Of a stretch of 42,388 nt of DNA, positions 14,283-24,024 are shown piece after piece. The stretch is taken from contig JAQCJL010000005.1 in the NCBI GenBank assembly GCA_027593125.1, positions 1 to 42,388 on the forward strand, in the 5' to 3' direction. Numbering within the stretch: position 1 is the stretch's first letter; each line of letters starts with the position of its first letter. Source of the stretch: Pseudomonadota bacterium (GTDB lineage Bacteria > Pseudomonadota > Alphaproteobacteria > Puniceispirillales > UBA1172). The notes under the pieces are model-generated. The model was not told the DNA's origin. It did no database searches and saw only the letters and a program-made list of their open reading frames with translations. The position numbers were made by a program, and so were the translations under genes.

Positions 14283-15728
14283 TCAATGCAGTTGCTGGAT
14301 CAATTCCAACTGTTTGGGGTGCCAAGGCGCGGCTTCTTCGAGATCAGCGGCTAACCCCATCAGCATCTCATCTTCTCCAAATGCTGCCGCAAAATGCACC
14401 CCAACGGGCAGATTGCCTGGTGCCCAATGCATCGGCAGTGAAATAGCAGGCTGACCAGATGCATTAAATACCGCCGTATAAGGCGAATAACTAAATACTC
14501 CGTCAGGGCCATTACGATAATCCATGAAATTGCGGTTGTCAGGTTTGTAGCGGCCAATTTTTGCTGGCGGTTCCGCTAGGGTGGGGGTTAAAAGCACGTC
14601 AAAATCCTGAAATAGAGCCGCCATACGGCGTCCAAAACTATGGACGGTATTGATGGATTGCAGATAATCTGCCCCACTAACCGTCTGGCCTAATTGCACC
14701 GCACCATAGGTGACGCCGTCAACATCTTCGGGTTTTAACTCTGCAATAGCTTTTTTGTAACGCACAGACAGCTCTGTTCCTGAAGCCACAATTTTGGTCC
14801 AAGCTAGCATCATTTCGCGCACCTCTTTGGCGATTGTGGTTTGCCATGAGATCACCTCATGGCCTAACCCTTTGAGCAGACCCGCGACTTTATAAACCGC
14901 CTCACGGCATTCGGCATCAATCGGGTTGCCAAGGAAATCTGTATCTAGCACCGCAATCCGTAACCCTATGGGCGGAGTTTTCATGGCTGCGCGATAACCT
15001 GATTTGAGAGGCGGAGCATGATAAGGCGCCCCAAGATCAGCGCCATGACACAAATCCATCATCAATGCCGTATCGCGCACAGAACGGGTAAGAAAGCCAT
15101 CAATCGCCATGCCTGCCCAGCCTTCACCTACACCGGGGCCATCAGGAAGACGAGCACGGGTAGGCTTAAACCCAACAAGCCCACAACATGACGCAGGGAT
15201 TCTAACAGAGCCGCCCCCATCCGAGCCATGCGCCAAGGGGACAATTCCTGCTGCGACGGCAGCACCAGAACCACCAGACGAACCGCCAGTGGTATGATCC
15301 GTGTTCCACGGATTACGGGTAGGTTTTCCATATACCCCTGCTTCTGTTGTCGGGCCAATGCCCAATTCGGGCGAGGTGGTGCGAGCAAAAGGAATTAATC
15401 CTGCGGCACGCATGCGGGTATAAATTGAGGAATCATATTTATAAACAGTATCACGATAAAGCCGTGAGCCATTATGTGACGGAAAGGCAATGGCCTCTGC
15501 CCCTAAATCTTTGAGCAAAGTCGGCACACCAGATAAGGGCGCATCTGCTGGTGTCTCATCACAGAGTTTTTCAGCAACTTCTGGCTGTTCATGAACAATA
15601 GCATCCAGCGCAGGGTTAATCCGCCGGCTTCGCGCAAGAGAAGCTTTTAACATATCCTTTGCACTGATCGCGCCTGATGCAATATGTGCCGCAAGTTCTG
15701 TGGCATCACATTCAAATAATTCATTCAT
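14283..15728 (-). CDS. Amidase signature family hydrolase
   Basis: The 481-residue enzyme hydrolyses a C-N amide bond with a Ser-cisSer-Lys triad. All three residues are visible: Lys73 in LLKDLG, Ser150 in GGSSGGSG, and nucleophile Ser174 in SDGGGSVRIP. The usual Thr or Ile before GGS is Gly here. Length matches the family (450-500), and the substrate cannot be told. AAGGAGAG precedes the ATG. It stands alone on the minus strand, divergent from the NylB-like hydrolase, within the transporter region. GatA is excluded because no gatB or gatC is adjacent. Likely role is release of ammonia or a carboxylate from an imported amide. Confidence 0.85.
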   Translation of the reverse strand: MNELFECDATELAAHIASGAISAKDMLKASLARSRRINPALDAIVHEQPEVAEKLCDETPADAPLSGVPTLLKDLGAEAIAFPSHNGSRLYRDTVYKYDSSIYTRMRAAGLIPFARTTSPELGIGPTTEAGVYGKPTRNPWNTDHTTGGSSGGSGAAVAAGIVPLAHGSDGGGSVRIPASCCGLVGFKPTRARLPDGPGVGEGWAGMAIDGFLTRSVRDTALMMDLCHGADLGAPYHAPPLKSGYRAAMKTPPIGLRIAVLDTDFLGNPIDAECREAVYKVAGLLKGLGHEVISWQTTIAKEVREMMLAWTKIVASGTELSVRYKKAIAELKPEDVDGVTYGAVQLGQTVSGADYLQSINTVHSFGRRMAALFQDFDVLLTPTLAEPPAKIGRYKPDNRNFMDYRNGPDGVFSYSPYTAVFNASGQPAISLPMHWAPGNLPVGVHFAAAFGEDEMLMGLAADLEEAAPWHPKQLELIQQLH

Positions 15729-15803
15729 GGTAACTCTCCTTAATATGATCGCATTATCCTGCCATGATCTGACATATTAAACTAGCATCTAAAAAACCAC
15801 TAT

Positions 15804-15832
15804 TTGACATAGGGGATGGCTTGGATAACAAT
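15804..15832 (+). promoter_or_regulatory. Candidate promoter for the NylB-like/amidase/ABC genes
   Basis: A consensus TTGACA (15804-15809) is followed after 17 bases by AACAAT (15827-15832), a 4/6 match to a -10 box. It lies 34 bases before the GTG start of the serine hydrolase. A separate TATAAT at 15841-15846 has no -35 at proper spacing and would leave too little leader. Confidence 0.3.
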
Positions 15833-15865
15833 TTACTAATTATAATATGAGCAGGGGAGTAAGCA

Positions 15866-17098
15866 GTGAAGTCTTATAAAAATAGCGAAATACCGCCTCC
15901 AATTATGCAGGGGTTCCCCTCTGATCAGTTTATGCGGTTCCCGCGGATGGATTGGGATAGGCCGCCATGGAATCGCTGGACCTTTCAGCATATTAATGAG
16001 TTTATGCCGACCGCCAGAGTCTGGCGCGGGTCTGGCCCAGCACGGGTTTTGCCACGTCAAGAAGAGACCATCACAGATATTAGCTTTGTCCGGTCAAATG
16101 GCCAGAAACAGACCATTGCTGGTTTTCTGGATGATAGTTACACCGACGGAATGCTTGTGATGTGCGATGGTAAAATCGTGCATGAAAGTTATCACAACGC
16201 CATGCGGCCAGAAACGCCGCATCTGATGCAATCAGTATCCAAATCTATCACCTCTACTGTGACAGGGATTCTTATTGATCGGGGGCTTATTGATCCTGCC
16301 GCACCGGTTGTGACGTATTTGCCTGAAATTGCGGAAACAGCATGGCGAGATGCCACAATCCAACATGTTTTGGATATGACCACAGGGGTTCAGTATAGCG
16401 AGGAATACACGCGTTTGGATTCTGATGTTGGTAAAACCGACGTGGCGTCAGGTTGGCGTCCGATTTCCCCTGATGCTGATCCGGGTATTGATTGGCCTGA
16501 AACCATCTGGGATCAGATTTTAACCTTGAAAACATGTGACGCCAAACACGGTGAGCGTTTTCTCTATAGGTCAATTGAAACGGATCTGTTGGCCCATGTC
16601 ATGATTAAGATAACAGGGCTGCCTTTGCATGAATTGATCAGCCAAGAATTATGGCAACCTATGGGAGCAGAAGAGGACGGCTTTTTCACGGTTGACCCTA
16701 ATGGGTATAGTTTAGCCAGCGGCGGTTTTAACGGATGCTTGCGAGATTTTGGTCGCTTTGGTCAGCTTTATCTGGATGACGGAATGTGCCAAGGCAAGCG
16801 CATCATCCCTAGCGATTGGATCACCGATGTTCGGCGTGGCCCTCATGGTTTATTCTCAGATGACCGGCGACGCATTCTGCCTAATGGGTGTTATCGCAAT
16901 CAATTCTGGATTGAGGATATGACCACCGAAGCCTTCATGTGTCTTGGTGTGTTTGGTCAGCTCATCTATATCTCACCAGCTTATAATATGGTGGTGGTCA
17001 AGCTTTCCACTTGGCCGGATTTTCTGGATGATACCTTCAAAACCGATACCCAATTAGCCATTCATGCCATCGCGGCGGCGCTTGGGAAAACCAAATAA
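15866..17098 (+). CDS. Beta-lactamase-fold serine hydrolase, 6-aminohexanoate-dimer hydrolase (NylB)-like
   Basis: The 410-residue protein belongs to the class C beta-lactamase / esterase fold. Ser123-x-x-Lys126 (QSVSK) is the nucleophile and base pair, preceded by DGMLVMCDGKIVHESY, as in NylB-like proteins. DMTTGVQYSEEY and LYRSIETDLLAHV carry the tyrosines expected near the active site. No signal peptide is present, so it acts in the cytoplasm. The start is GTG with GGGGAG nearby. The stop is 14 bases before the second amidase, and they are probably co-transcribed. Substrate may be a linear or cyclic amide, or an ester; no nylon-like substrate need be assumed. Confidence 0.8.
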   Translation: MKSYKNSEIPPPIMQGFPSDQFMRFPRMDWDRPPWNRWTFQHINEFMPTARVWRGSGPARVLPRQEETITDISFVRSNGQKQTIAGFLDDSYTDGMLVMCDGKIVHESYHNAMRPETPHLMQSVSKSITSTVTGILIDRGLIDPAAPVVTYLPEIAETAWRDATIQHVLDMTTGVQYSEEYTRLDSDVGKTDVASGWRPISPDADPGIDWPETIWDQILTLKTCDAKHGERFLYRSIETDLLAHVMIKITGLPLHELISQELWQPMGAEEDGFFTVDPNGYSLASGGFNGCLRDFGRFGQLYLDDGMCQGKRIIPSDWITDVRRGPHGLFSDDRRRILPNGCYRNQFWIEDMTTEAFMCLGVFGQLIYISPAYNMVVVKLSTWPDFLDDTFKTDTQLAIHAIAAALGKTK

Positions 17099-17112
17099 GA
17101 AAGCTACTGGGA

Positions 17113-18558
17113 ATGAGCGATTTATGTCAGATGTCAGCCACCGCGCTGATTGCAGAAATCAAAAAAGGTGCGATATCCCCTGTGGATGTGATGGAAGCCT
17201 CCATTGCCCGAATTGAGGCTGTTGATCCAGCGGTTAACGCCATGGTCACGCATGATTTTGATGCGGCACTTTCTGCGGCAAAAGCTGCTGAAGCCAAGCA
17301 CCATAAAGGTGAGTCTATTGGCCTGTTGGCCGGCCTGCCAGTGGCGATAAAAGACCTTGAGGCAACCGCAGGGATGCGCACCACTTATGGCTCTATTCCA
17401 TTTCGCGATCATATTCCTGAGCAAGATGATCTCTCGGTGGCACAGGTTAAAGCAGCAGGCGGCATTGTCATTGGTAAAACCAACACGCCAGAGTTTGGTA
17501 CAGGCGGCAACACATGGAATGATGTTTTTGGGGTAACGGGAAACCCCTATGATCCCACAAAAACTTGCGCGGGATCATCAGGGGGGTCTGCGGTTGCGCT
17601 TGCTACGGGAATGGTGCCGCTTGCGTCAGGATCAGACTTTGGCGGCAGTTTGCGAACCCCAGCCGGATTTTGCGGCATAATCGGATATAGGCCCAGCCCA
17701 GGCTTAGTGCCTGATGTTGATAAAGCGAACGCCCTTGCCCCGTTTGCTGTGCTAGGGCCTATGGCACGTCATGTGGCTGACGCTGTGTTGCTGTTAAATG
17801 CCCAGATGAGTGTTGATAACCGTGATCCGTTTTCACCAAACACCCTGCGGTTACTGCCCGATCCCATGAAAGCGGCTAGTCTGGATAGCATCAAAGTCGC
17901 TGTCTCGGATGATTTAGGGGTGGCACCAGTAGCGGATGAGATCAAACAGGTGTTTTCTAGCCGAATGGGGATATTGTCTTCGGCGTTTCAATCCTTTGAG
18001 TGGCAAGACCCAGATTTTACGGATGTGCATGACTGTTTTGAAATTTTGCGCGGGGTCAGTTATGTGGCAGGCATGAAGGATCTTGTCGATCAGCATCGTG
18101 ATCATATCAGCCCCTTGATTATCGACAATGTGGAACGTGCCCTTAGCTATAATCTCGCTGATGTGGCCATGGCGCATCAGACCCAAAGCATTTTAGCGCG
18201 GAAGTGGCTTGCACTTTTTGATCAGGTTGATGTGGTGATTTGTCCAGCGGCATCGGTTTCTCCTTTCCCGCATGCCCAGCGATATATCGACCAGATTGAT
18301 GGGCAAGTTATGCCAACCTATATGCGCTGGTTAGCGCTTTGTTATGCGCCGACGATGGTGATGGCCTGCTCATTAGTAGTGCCTTGTGGTGTCGATGATC
18401 ATGGTATGCCTTTTGGGATACAGTTGCTTGGACCGCCTGGCGGTGATCAACGGCTTCTGGAAATTGGTCTTGCGATTGAGGCAGAGTTAGCAAAACATGA
18501 CGCGACAAAGGCGCCATTACCAGATCTCGCAAAGCTAATCGCATCAAAGAAATCATAA
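17113..18558 (+). CDS. Amidase signature family hydrolase
   Basis: This second amidase of 481 residues shows the whole triad: Lys80 (VAIKDLEAT), Ser155 (CAGSSGGSA) and nucleophile Ser179 (SDFGGSLRTP). The 24-residue spacing of the two serines fits the family. DLSVAQVKAAGGIVIGKTN and PEFGTGGNTWN are typical flanks. It differs clearly from the amidase at 14283, so they are not a recent duplication. It follows the NylB-like gene and precedes the PotA-like gene by about 100 bases, linking amide hydrolysis with import. The exact substrate is unknown. SD before the ATG is weak, so coupling to the upstream gene is likely. Confidence 0.86.
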   Translation: MSDLCQMSATALIAEIKKGAISPVDVMEASIARIEAVDPAVNAMVTHDFDAALSAAKAAEAKHHKGESIGLLAGLPVAIKDLEATAGMRTTYGSIPFRDHIPEQDDLSVAQVKAAGGIVIGKTNTPEFGTGGNTWNDVFGVTGNPYDPTKTCAGSSGGSAVALATGMVPLASGSDFGGSLRTPAGFCGIIGYRPSPGLVPDVDKANALAPFAVLGPMARHVADAVLLLNAQMSVDNRDPFSPNTLRLLPDPMKAASLDSIKVAVSDDLGVAPVADEIKQVFSSRMGILSSAFQSFEWQDPDFTDVHDCFEILRGVSYVAGMKDLVDQHRDHISPLIIDNVERALSYNLADVAMAHQTQSILARKWLALFDQVDVVICPAASVSPFPHAQRYIDQIDGQVMPTYMRWLALCYAPTMVMACSLVVPCGVDDHGMPFGIQLLGPPGGDQRLLEIGLAIEAELAKHDATKAPLPDLAKLIASKKS

Positions 18559-18660
18559 AGGCAGATAAAACTTGTAATCTTCTGGCTTTGCAGGAACAAT
18601 CAATATCAAGGAAATTAAAAGCCATTTTTATGAAGGCTGATCAATATTTGGAGATAACAT

Positions 18661-19761
18661 ATGGTTGACGACACCATCCGAATTGAAGGGGTGGGGAAAT
18701 ATTTTGGGGCAGAGCCAAATCTGGTCAAAGCTCTTGATAATGTTTCTGTTAACATCCGCCGTAATGAATTTTTCACCCTGTTAGGGCCGTCAGGTTGCGG
18801 TAAGACCACATTGTTGCGACTCATCGCAGGTTTTGAAAGCCCTAGTTTTGGAACAATCCTGCTGGATAACAAAGACATCACCACCCTTCCCCCGTATCAA
18901 CGCTCGGTCAACACAGTGTTTCAGAGTTATGCTCTGTTTCCTCATTTGACGGTTGCCCAGAATATCAGCTTTGGGTTGGAGATGCTCAACAAACCAAAGC
19001 ATGAGATTAATCAAACCGTGGATGAGATGCTGGCGCTTGTTCATATGGAAGAGCTAAAGGATCGCCGCACTAATCAGATTTCTGGGGGGCAACAGCAGAG
19101 GGTGGCACTTGCTCGTGCGCTGGCCCCTAAACCCGATGTTTTGCTTCTTGATGAACCGCTTTCTGCTCTCGACTATAAATTGCGCCGCGGAATGCAAATT
19201 GAATTAAAACGCCTCCAATTGGAAACAGGCATCACCTTTATCTTTGTGACCCATGATCAGGAAGAGGCGCTGACCATGTCAGATCGTATCGCGGTGATGA
19301 ACGAAGGGCATATCCTGCAGGTTGGTTCTCCGGATGAGATTTATAACGACCCACAAGAACGCTTTGTCGCTGATTTTATTGGCGAATCTAATTTTGTTGA
19401 AGTTGATATTGTTGGCAAAGCTAGTGGTGCTAGCAGTTCTGGTTCTATCCGTTTCGCCAATAGCAAGAAAAGCTATCCGGTAAAAATCCCAGCAAATAAA
19501 AAGAATGATAAAAAGGCATTGGTTTTCATTCGTCCGGAACATGCTCGCCTTGATGGGAAAACCCGTGGCGCAACGTTAACAGGGACTCTGGCAAATAAGC
19601 TGTTTTTTGGAACTGACACCAATTATCATATTGATCTAGATGATGGCAGCCAATTTGTGGTGCGTGCTCAAAACACCCTAGAAGGCGGATTTAGTCCAGC
19701 GGTTGGTGATAAATTGGGGATTTTTGTTGACGAAAATGCCCTCAAGGTTCTGAAGGATTAA
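18661..19761 (+). CDS. potA: PotA-like ABC transporter ATPase
   Basis: This ATPase drives import through the two permeases encoded next. The 366 residues show Walker A (GPSGCGKTT, 42-50), Q-loop (FQSYALFPH), signature SGGQQQR (141-147), Walker B LLLDEP (161-166) and H-loop His198 (VTHDQEEA). A C-terminal TOBE-type domain (about 290-360) with [10 protein letters not shown] is normal for the PotA/CysA/MalK group. GGAG lies before the ATG. Seven bases separate it from the first permease gene. The polyamine class is inferred from the PotB/PotC-type permeases and the PotD-like protein upstream. Confidence 0.93.
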   Translation: MVDDTIRIEGVGKYFGAEPNLVKALDNVSVNIRRNEFFTLLGPSGCGKTTLLRLIAGFESPSFGTILLDNKDITTLPPYQRSVNTVFQSYALFPHLTVAQNISFGLEMLNKPKHEINQTVDEMLALVHMEELKDRRTNQISGGQQQRVALARALAPKPDVLLLDEPLSALDYKLRRGMQIELKRLQLETGITFIFVTHDQEEALTMSDRIAVMNEGHILQVGSPDEIYNDPQERFVADFIGESNFVEVDIVGKASGASSSGSIRFANSKKSYPVKIPANKKNDKKALVFIRPEHARLDGKTRGATLTGTLANKLFFGTDTNYHIDLDDGSQFVVRAQNTLEGGFSPAVGDKLGIFVDENALKVLKD

Positions 19762-19768
19762 GATTGCG

Positions 19769-20692
19769 ATGAGCCGGACATTAAGCGCACTCGAACAAGA
19801 ACAGATCCGCCGCAAGACGCGGGCGAATTGGTTGTTATCTACCCCAGCCCTGTTGCTGCTGTTGTTTGCAGCCTCTGGCCCCTTGATCATTGTTGTTATT
19901 TATTCCTTTTTATCATCGGGGAATTATGGTGGTGTGGTCTGGGAGTTTTCCACAGACGCTTGGTTTAATGTTCTCTACACCAAAGATATTTTTGATGACA
20001 CGGTATCGCTATCAGATGCTCATCTTTCCATTTTCTGGCGATCGGTACAATTGTCGTTTTTAACAACGGTTTTATGTTTGTTTTTTGGGTTCCCCACGGC
20101 GTATTTTATTGCCACAAGGCCACCTTCGACACGCAATGTCTGGCTTTTTCTCATCACTATTCCGTTTTGGACAAATCTTTTGATACGCACATTCGCTATT
20201 CTTGAGCTGATCAGAAATCAGGGTGTGATTAATAATTCCTTGATGTCGCTAGGGCTGATCCAAGAACCAATACGGATGCTTTACACGGATTTTGCTATTT
20301 TAGTGGGGATGGCTTATGTCTATCTGCCGTTGATGGTATTGCCGATTTATGCGTCGATGGAAAGGTTTGATTTTCGGTTTGTCGAAGCCGGTTATGATCT
20401 TTATGCCTCTCGCATAAAAGTATTGAGGCGTATTATCATCCCCATTATTAAGCCGGGGATCATTGCTGGCTCTATTCTTGTCTTTGTACCTTCTCTGGGG
20501 GCTTATGTTACCCCAAGGGTGCTTGGTGGCGGCAAGCGTTTGATGGTTGGCAATCTGATCGAATTGCAATTTGGTCAGGGTAAGAACTGGCCTCTTGGGG
20601 CGGCATTAGCCGTGACGATGCTAGTGATTGTTATGGTTGCCTTGATTTTCTATGTCCGGCTTGTTCAGAAATCGGAGCGCAACCATGGCTAA
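19769..20692 (+). CDS. potB: PotB-like ABC transporter permease
   Basis: The 307-residue inner-membrane permease has about six spans, beginning LLSTPALLLLLFAASGPLII. The coupling EAA-type loop reads EAGYDLYASRIKVLRRIIIP, followed by KPGIIAGSILVFVPSLGAYV, which is the typical PotB/PotH signature that contacts the ATPase. It lies directly after the ATPase gene and overlaps the second permease by eight bases, so the complex subunits are co-translated. Length fits the family (about 285-310). Confidence 0.92.
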   Translation: MSRTLSALEQEQIRRKTRANWLLSTPALLLLLFAASGPLIIVVIYSFLSSGNYGGVVWEFSTDAWFNVLYTKDIFDDTVSLSDAHLSIFWRSVQLSFLTTVLCLFFGFPTAYFIATRPPSTRNVWLFLITIPFWTNLLIRTFAILELIRNQGVINNSLMSLGLIQEPIRMLYTDFAILVGMAYVYLPLMVLPIYASMERFDFRFVEAGYDLYASRIKVLRRIIIPIIKPGIIAGSILVFVPSLGAYVTPRVLGGGKRLMVGNLIELQFGQGKNWPLGAALAVTMLVIVMVALIFYVRLVQKSERNHG

Positions 20693-21515
20693 ACAGATGA
20701 CTGGCGGTTTGATCCGAAAAAAACCGTTTTCCATTACGCGCCAGCATGGTTTTACGACTATTGCCCTGATTTGTTTTTTTGTGCTTTACGCACCGATTTT
20801 AACGCTGGTGTTTTATTCCTTTAACGCGGGCAATAATCTGATGTTGTGGGAAGGATTTTCGTTTCATTGGTATGTTAAGGCTTATGAAAACGAATTGGTG
20901 CAAGAGGCCGCCATCAGGTCACTTATTATCGCTGTCTCGGCCTCATTGATATCGACTTTGGTGGCTACTATGGCGGCGTTAGGCACGACCAGAACCGCAA
21001 AGTTTAAGGGTCAAAGTATGATCTTTTTAATGATCAATCAGCCCCTGATGGTGCCCGAAATTGTAACTGCTGTGGCTTTGCTGATTTTCTTTGCCATTAT
21101 CAAAACCTTCACCGGATATTATGGGCTAGGCTATTTGATCGCTGCGCATTCAGCGTTTTGTGTTCCGTTTGCGTATCTGCCTATTAAAGCTCGCCTTGAT
21201 GGGATGGATTTAAGCCTTGAGACAGCGGCAGGTGATCTTTACGCCACCCCTTTTAGGGTTTTTCGGCGCGTCACCTTGCCCTTGTTATTTCCGGGGATTA
21301 TGGCAGGCGCCATGCTTGCCTTTGTCATCTCGCTTGATGATGTGATTATCACCGAGTTTGTTAAAACCGCAGGGCAGGATACGCTTCCTACTTATATGTT
21401 GGGTCAGCTTCGCCGTGTTATCACGCCAGAAATTAATGCGATATCAACGGTGCTGCTAGGCATATCGTTATTGGTAGTGACTTTGTTCTTTCTGGTGTCA
21501 CGCAAACGATTTTAA
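20685..21515 (+). CDS. potC: PotC-like ABC transporter permease
   Basis: This is the second permease of the importer. The ATG at 20685 is chosen over one at 20652 because GGAG lies nine bases before it and the 276-residue length fits PotC. About six spans are visible, starting FTTIALICFFVLYAPILTLV. The EAA-type loop is ETAAGDLYATPFRVFRRVTLP, followed by FPGIMAGAMLAFVISLDDVIIT, a hallmark of PotC/PotI. It closes the operon. A short TTAACC/GGTTAA repeat (21526-21545) follows but has no U-tract, so no terminator is called. Confidence 0.92.
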   Translation: MAKQMTGGLIRKKPFSITRQHGFTTIALICFFVLYAPILTLVFYSFNAGNNLMLWEGFSFHWYVKAYENELVQEAAIRSLIIAVSASLISTLVATMAALGTTRTAKFKGQSMIFLMINQPLMVPEIVTAVALLIFFAIIKTFTGYYGLGYLIAAHSAFCVPFAYLPIKARLDGMDLSLETAAGDLYATPFRVFRRVTLPLLFPGIMAGAMLAFVISLDDVIITEFVKTAGQDTLPTYMLGQLRRVITPEINAISTVLLGISLLVVTLFFLVSRKRF

Positions 21516-21541
21516 CCTTTGAGTTTTAACCTAATTGGGGG

Positions 21542-23203
21542 TTAAGCCTGATAAGTGATCCGGCCGTCACAGATGGTGGTTTGGGCGCGGGCTTGATCCA
21601 ATTCCTCAGGGTTCATTGCCTCTAAGTCGTGGGACATGACCACGATATCCGCCATCATACCTGAGATTAGCCGGCCTTTCTTATCCTCATTAAACTCAAC
21701 CCAAGCATTGCTTGCGGTATAGCTCTCAAGGGTATCATGCAGGCTCTGGGCCTGATTTCGCCAAGGCGCAGGCATAGGTTTTGGGGCAACCGCTGATTTC
21801 ACATTTGGCATCACATCAACAGGTATCACGGGCCAATCGGTGGAAAACACCACTGGGGTTCCAGTGGAACGAATATCTTGCCAAGCAAAGGCAGTGGGCT
21901 TTTGGTGTGGATGCAACATTCGGTCAACTGTCTCAGGCGAGAAATAGGTACCAAACGGCGCATGGCCAGGTTGAATAGAGGCGACAACCCCAAGTTCAGC
22001 AAAACGCGGCAGATCATCAGGATGCAGCACTTCGATATGTTCAATACGGTGGCGGCTATCGCGTTTCCCATTCGTGTTGCGCGCTAGCTCATACGCATCA
22101 AGGGTCTGGCGAATAGCCAGATCACCAATGGCGTGAACTGATATTTGAAACTCGCGCCGATCAGCCTCAACGCAAGCCTGACGGAACAATTCCTCGTCAA
22201 ATACCGCGTCACCAATCGTATCAAGACCGGGATATGGCTCAAGCATTAGGGCAGTTGAACTCTCTATGACCCCATCAACAAACATTTTGACGCGCTTGCA
22301 CCAGATATGATCGCCAGTAAAATCACGGCGCATGGCTTCGGCTTCTTCAAAACGGCTTAGCGTATCGAAAAATTTAAAATGAAATGGAATTTCAGTGCGG
22401 CATAACAGGTCGCCGCGGTCTTCAAGCGTTTTTAGCAATTCCAGCGTATAGACATTGCCATCCATATTATGCAGGCTGGTGATACCGTGGCTGGCGCAAT
22501 GCTTCATGCCGCGCGCAATCGCATCAGCGTCAAGAATACGTTCTGCGGCGGTCGCGGCAGGGTCAGGGTTACGTCCTGTGACCATCCCGATCATATCCCG
22601 GCCACCATAACGGGTTAACCGCAACACCGGGGCATAGGCGCCTGGTTCACGCAATTCACCTGATGCGGTTCCGTCAGCCGCCATAACAATTTCAGCCCCT
22701 TTGCCAGCATCACCACCATTAAGAATCCCGCCCATTTCTAAAGCTTTGGTGTTAGCCCAAATCGTGTGGTGATCTGCAGCAAACATAGCAAATGGACGGT
22801 CTGGCATAGCTTTGTCAAGATCATGCCGTGTCGTCTGGTGGCCAGAGGCAATAATGTTATAATCAGCTTGAACAGCAAAGACGATAGCATCATCAGGGCA
22901 GGTTTTTGCCCAAGCGCGCGTTTTTTCGGTTAAGGCATCAAGGCCCTGAACACCAAAAAGATCAAGATAATCAAGTTCGGCAGAACCACCAAACAAATGC
23001 ACATGGCTGTCAATAAAGCCAGGAAGAACGGTGCTGCCACCAGCGTCAATTAATCGGGTATCTGGCCCTGCCATTGCACGAATATCCGCGGTCTCACCAA
23101 CAGCAGCGATACGGCCACCATGAATGGCTAAGGCCGTGGCAGCAGGTTGATTCTTATCAAATGTGATCAGACGACCATTCAGAACAATCATATCAGGGGT
23201 CAT
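21542..23203 (-). CDS. YtcJ-like metal-dependent amidohydrolase
   Basis: The start ATG at 23203 is chosen because GGAGA lies just before it; an upstream ATG would add 28 residues without family match. The 553-residue enzyme has the amidohydrolase-superfamily metal site: His67 and His69 (FIDSHVHL), the KMFVDGV segment that holds the metal-bridging Lys in this group, HAIGD, HRIEHIE, and the terminal Asp in STDWPV. The first about 55 and last about 60 residues form the flanking beta-sandwich. It hydrolyses an exocyclic or ring amide of unknown identity. It converges on the PotC-like gene and is transcribed alone or after the operon at 25247-23395, though a terminator separates them. Confidence 0.85.
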   Translation of the reverse strand: MTPDMIVLNGRLITFDKNQPAATALAIHGGRIAAVGETADIRAMAGPDTRLIDAGGSTVLPGFIDSHVHLFGGSAELDYLDLFGVQGLDALTEKTRAWAKTCPDDAIVFAVQADYNIIASGHQTTRHDLDKAMPDRPFAMFAADHHTIWANTKALEMGGILNGGDAGKGAEIVMAADGTASGELREPGAYAPVLRLTRYGGRDMIGMVTGRNPDPAATAAERILDADAIARGMKHCASHGITSLHNMDGNVYTLELLKTLEDRGDLLCRTEIPFHFKFFDTLSRFEEAEAMRRDFTGDHIWCKRVKMFVDGVIESSTALMLEPYPGLDTIGDAVFDEELFRQACVEADRREFQISVHAIGDLAIRQTLDAYELARNTNGKRDSRHRIEHIEVLHPDDLPRFAELGVVASIQPGHAPFGTYFSPETVDRMLHPHQKPTAFAWQDIRSTGTPVVFSTDWPVIPVDVMPNVKSAVAPKPMPAPWRNQAQSLHDTLESYTASNAWVEFNEDKKGRLISGMMADIVVMSHDLEAMNPEELDQARAQTTICDGRITYQA

Positions 23204-23334
23204 AGCAGGTCTCCACTTCGGCAGGATCAGGAACAGTGATCTTAAACAAATATCCCTTATATTGCCGCCCCTAGACAGGATCAGCAAGCGATATCAACAA
23301 GAGATATGATATCATGATAATCAAATGAGAAACC

Positions 23335-23371
23335 AAAAAGGGGCAACAAAATTGTCGTTTTACTGCCCCTT
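23335..23371 (-). terminator. Intrinsic terminator of the RidA/hydrolase/AA_synth operon
   Basis: On the minus strand AAGGGGCA pairs with TGCCCCTT. The stem extends inward by two G-T wobbles and AAAA/TTTT around the loop CGACAA, for 14 pairs, and it ends in TTTTT. On the plus strand the wobble positions become A-C mismatches, so the leftward direction is the functional one. Confidence 0.88.
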
Positions 23372-23394
23372 GTCAGGATGATACGGATAAAGCG

Positions 23395-23997
23395 TTACAC
23401 GCCAGCAGGGTTATCGAGGTCTGCCCCAAGTGCCGCCAGATCACTATAACGATCACCAATGCGGTGATGCGGTCTGCCGCCAACAGAACCCCCAAACGCA
23501 ACAATTAATTCATTGCTGTTAGGGGCGTCAGGGATATGCATCTGAACAGTCAAATAATGGGAACGGCGCCCGGTATCATTTTTATCCATCAGTGGAATAT
23601 TAATCTGGGTATTGGCAGGCCCACGGGTGTTTGTGAACCCTAAATAAGCTTTTCCTCCTACGGCTTTGCGTAGGGCATTACCATAATTAACAGTATGAAT
23701 GATGGCTGAGGCGTGTTCCATCTCACCATCTAGTCCTGCCATGGACGCTTTGCCAATAGCTTCAATAGCATCACTGCTTCCGCCTAGCGCCAACATCTCA
23801 TCAGTGAGCATCTGGCCCAGTTTTGGGCCAAACGCTCTAATTTCAGGCATCAAGTCTTCAACGAACCCTCGTCCAACCCAAGGATTTTCTATAACCGCGG
23901 CAGCGGCAAATAGCACCAGTGGTGGTGTAGCGGCGCGGCCACCATCAGAGGTGATAACCTCTTTATAGGTAACAATTTTGCGGATATTTGGCTCCAT
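23395..23997 (-). CDS. Amino acid synthesis family protein (AA_synth, DUF1185)
   Basis: The 200-residue protein has the family pattern MEPNIRKIVTYKEVITSDGG, AAAAVIENPWVGRGFVEDL and the late GGSVGGRPHHRIGDR. Despite the family name, no reaction is established to my knowledge. Such genes usually sit in catabolic clusters. It is last in a leftward operon behind RidA and an alpha/beta hydrolase, with 27 bases from the latter, and is followed by a strong terminator. AAGGAG is placed before the ATG. Possibly an enzyme acting on an enamine or amide intermediate, by context only. Confidence 0.78.
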   Translation of the reverse strand: MEPNIRKIVTYKEVITSDGGRAATPPLVLFAAAAVIENPWVGRGFVEDLMPEIRAFGPKLGQMLTDEMLALGGSSDAIEAIGKASMAGLDGEMEHASAIIHTVNYGNALRKAVGGKAYLGFTNTRGPANTQINIPLMDKNDTGRRSHYLTVQMHIPDAPNSNELIVAFGGSVGGRPHHRIGDRYSDLAALGADLDNPAGV

Positions 23998-24024
23998 CGT
24001 GGGATCTCCTTTATGTGGGCATGG

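Noticed and set aside
21526-21545. TTAACC/GGTTAA hairpin as a terminator after the PotC-like gene
   Set aside because: The stem is only six pairs and has no U-tract in either direction.
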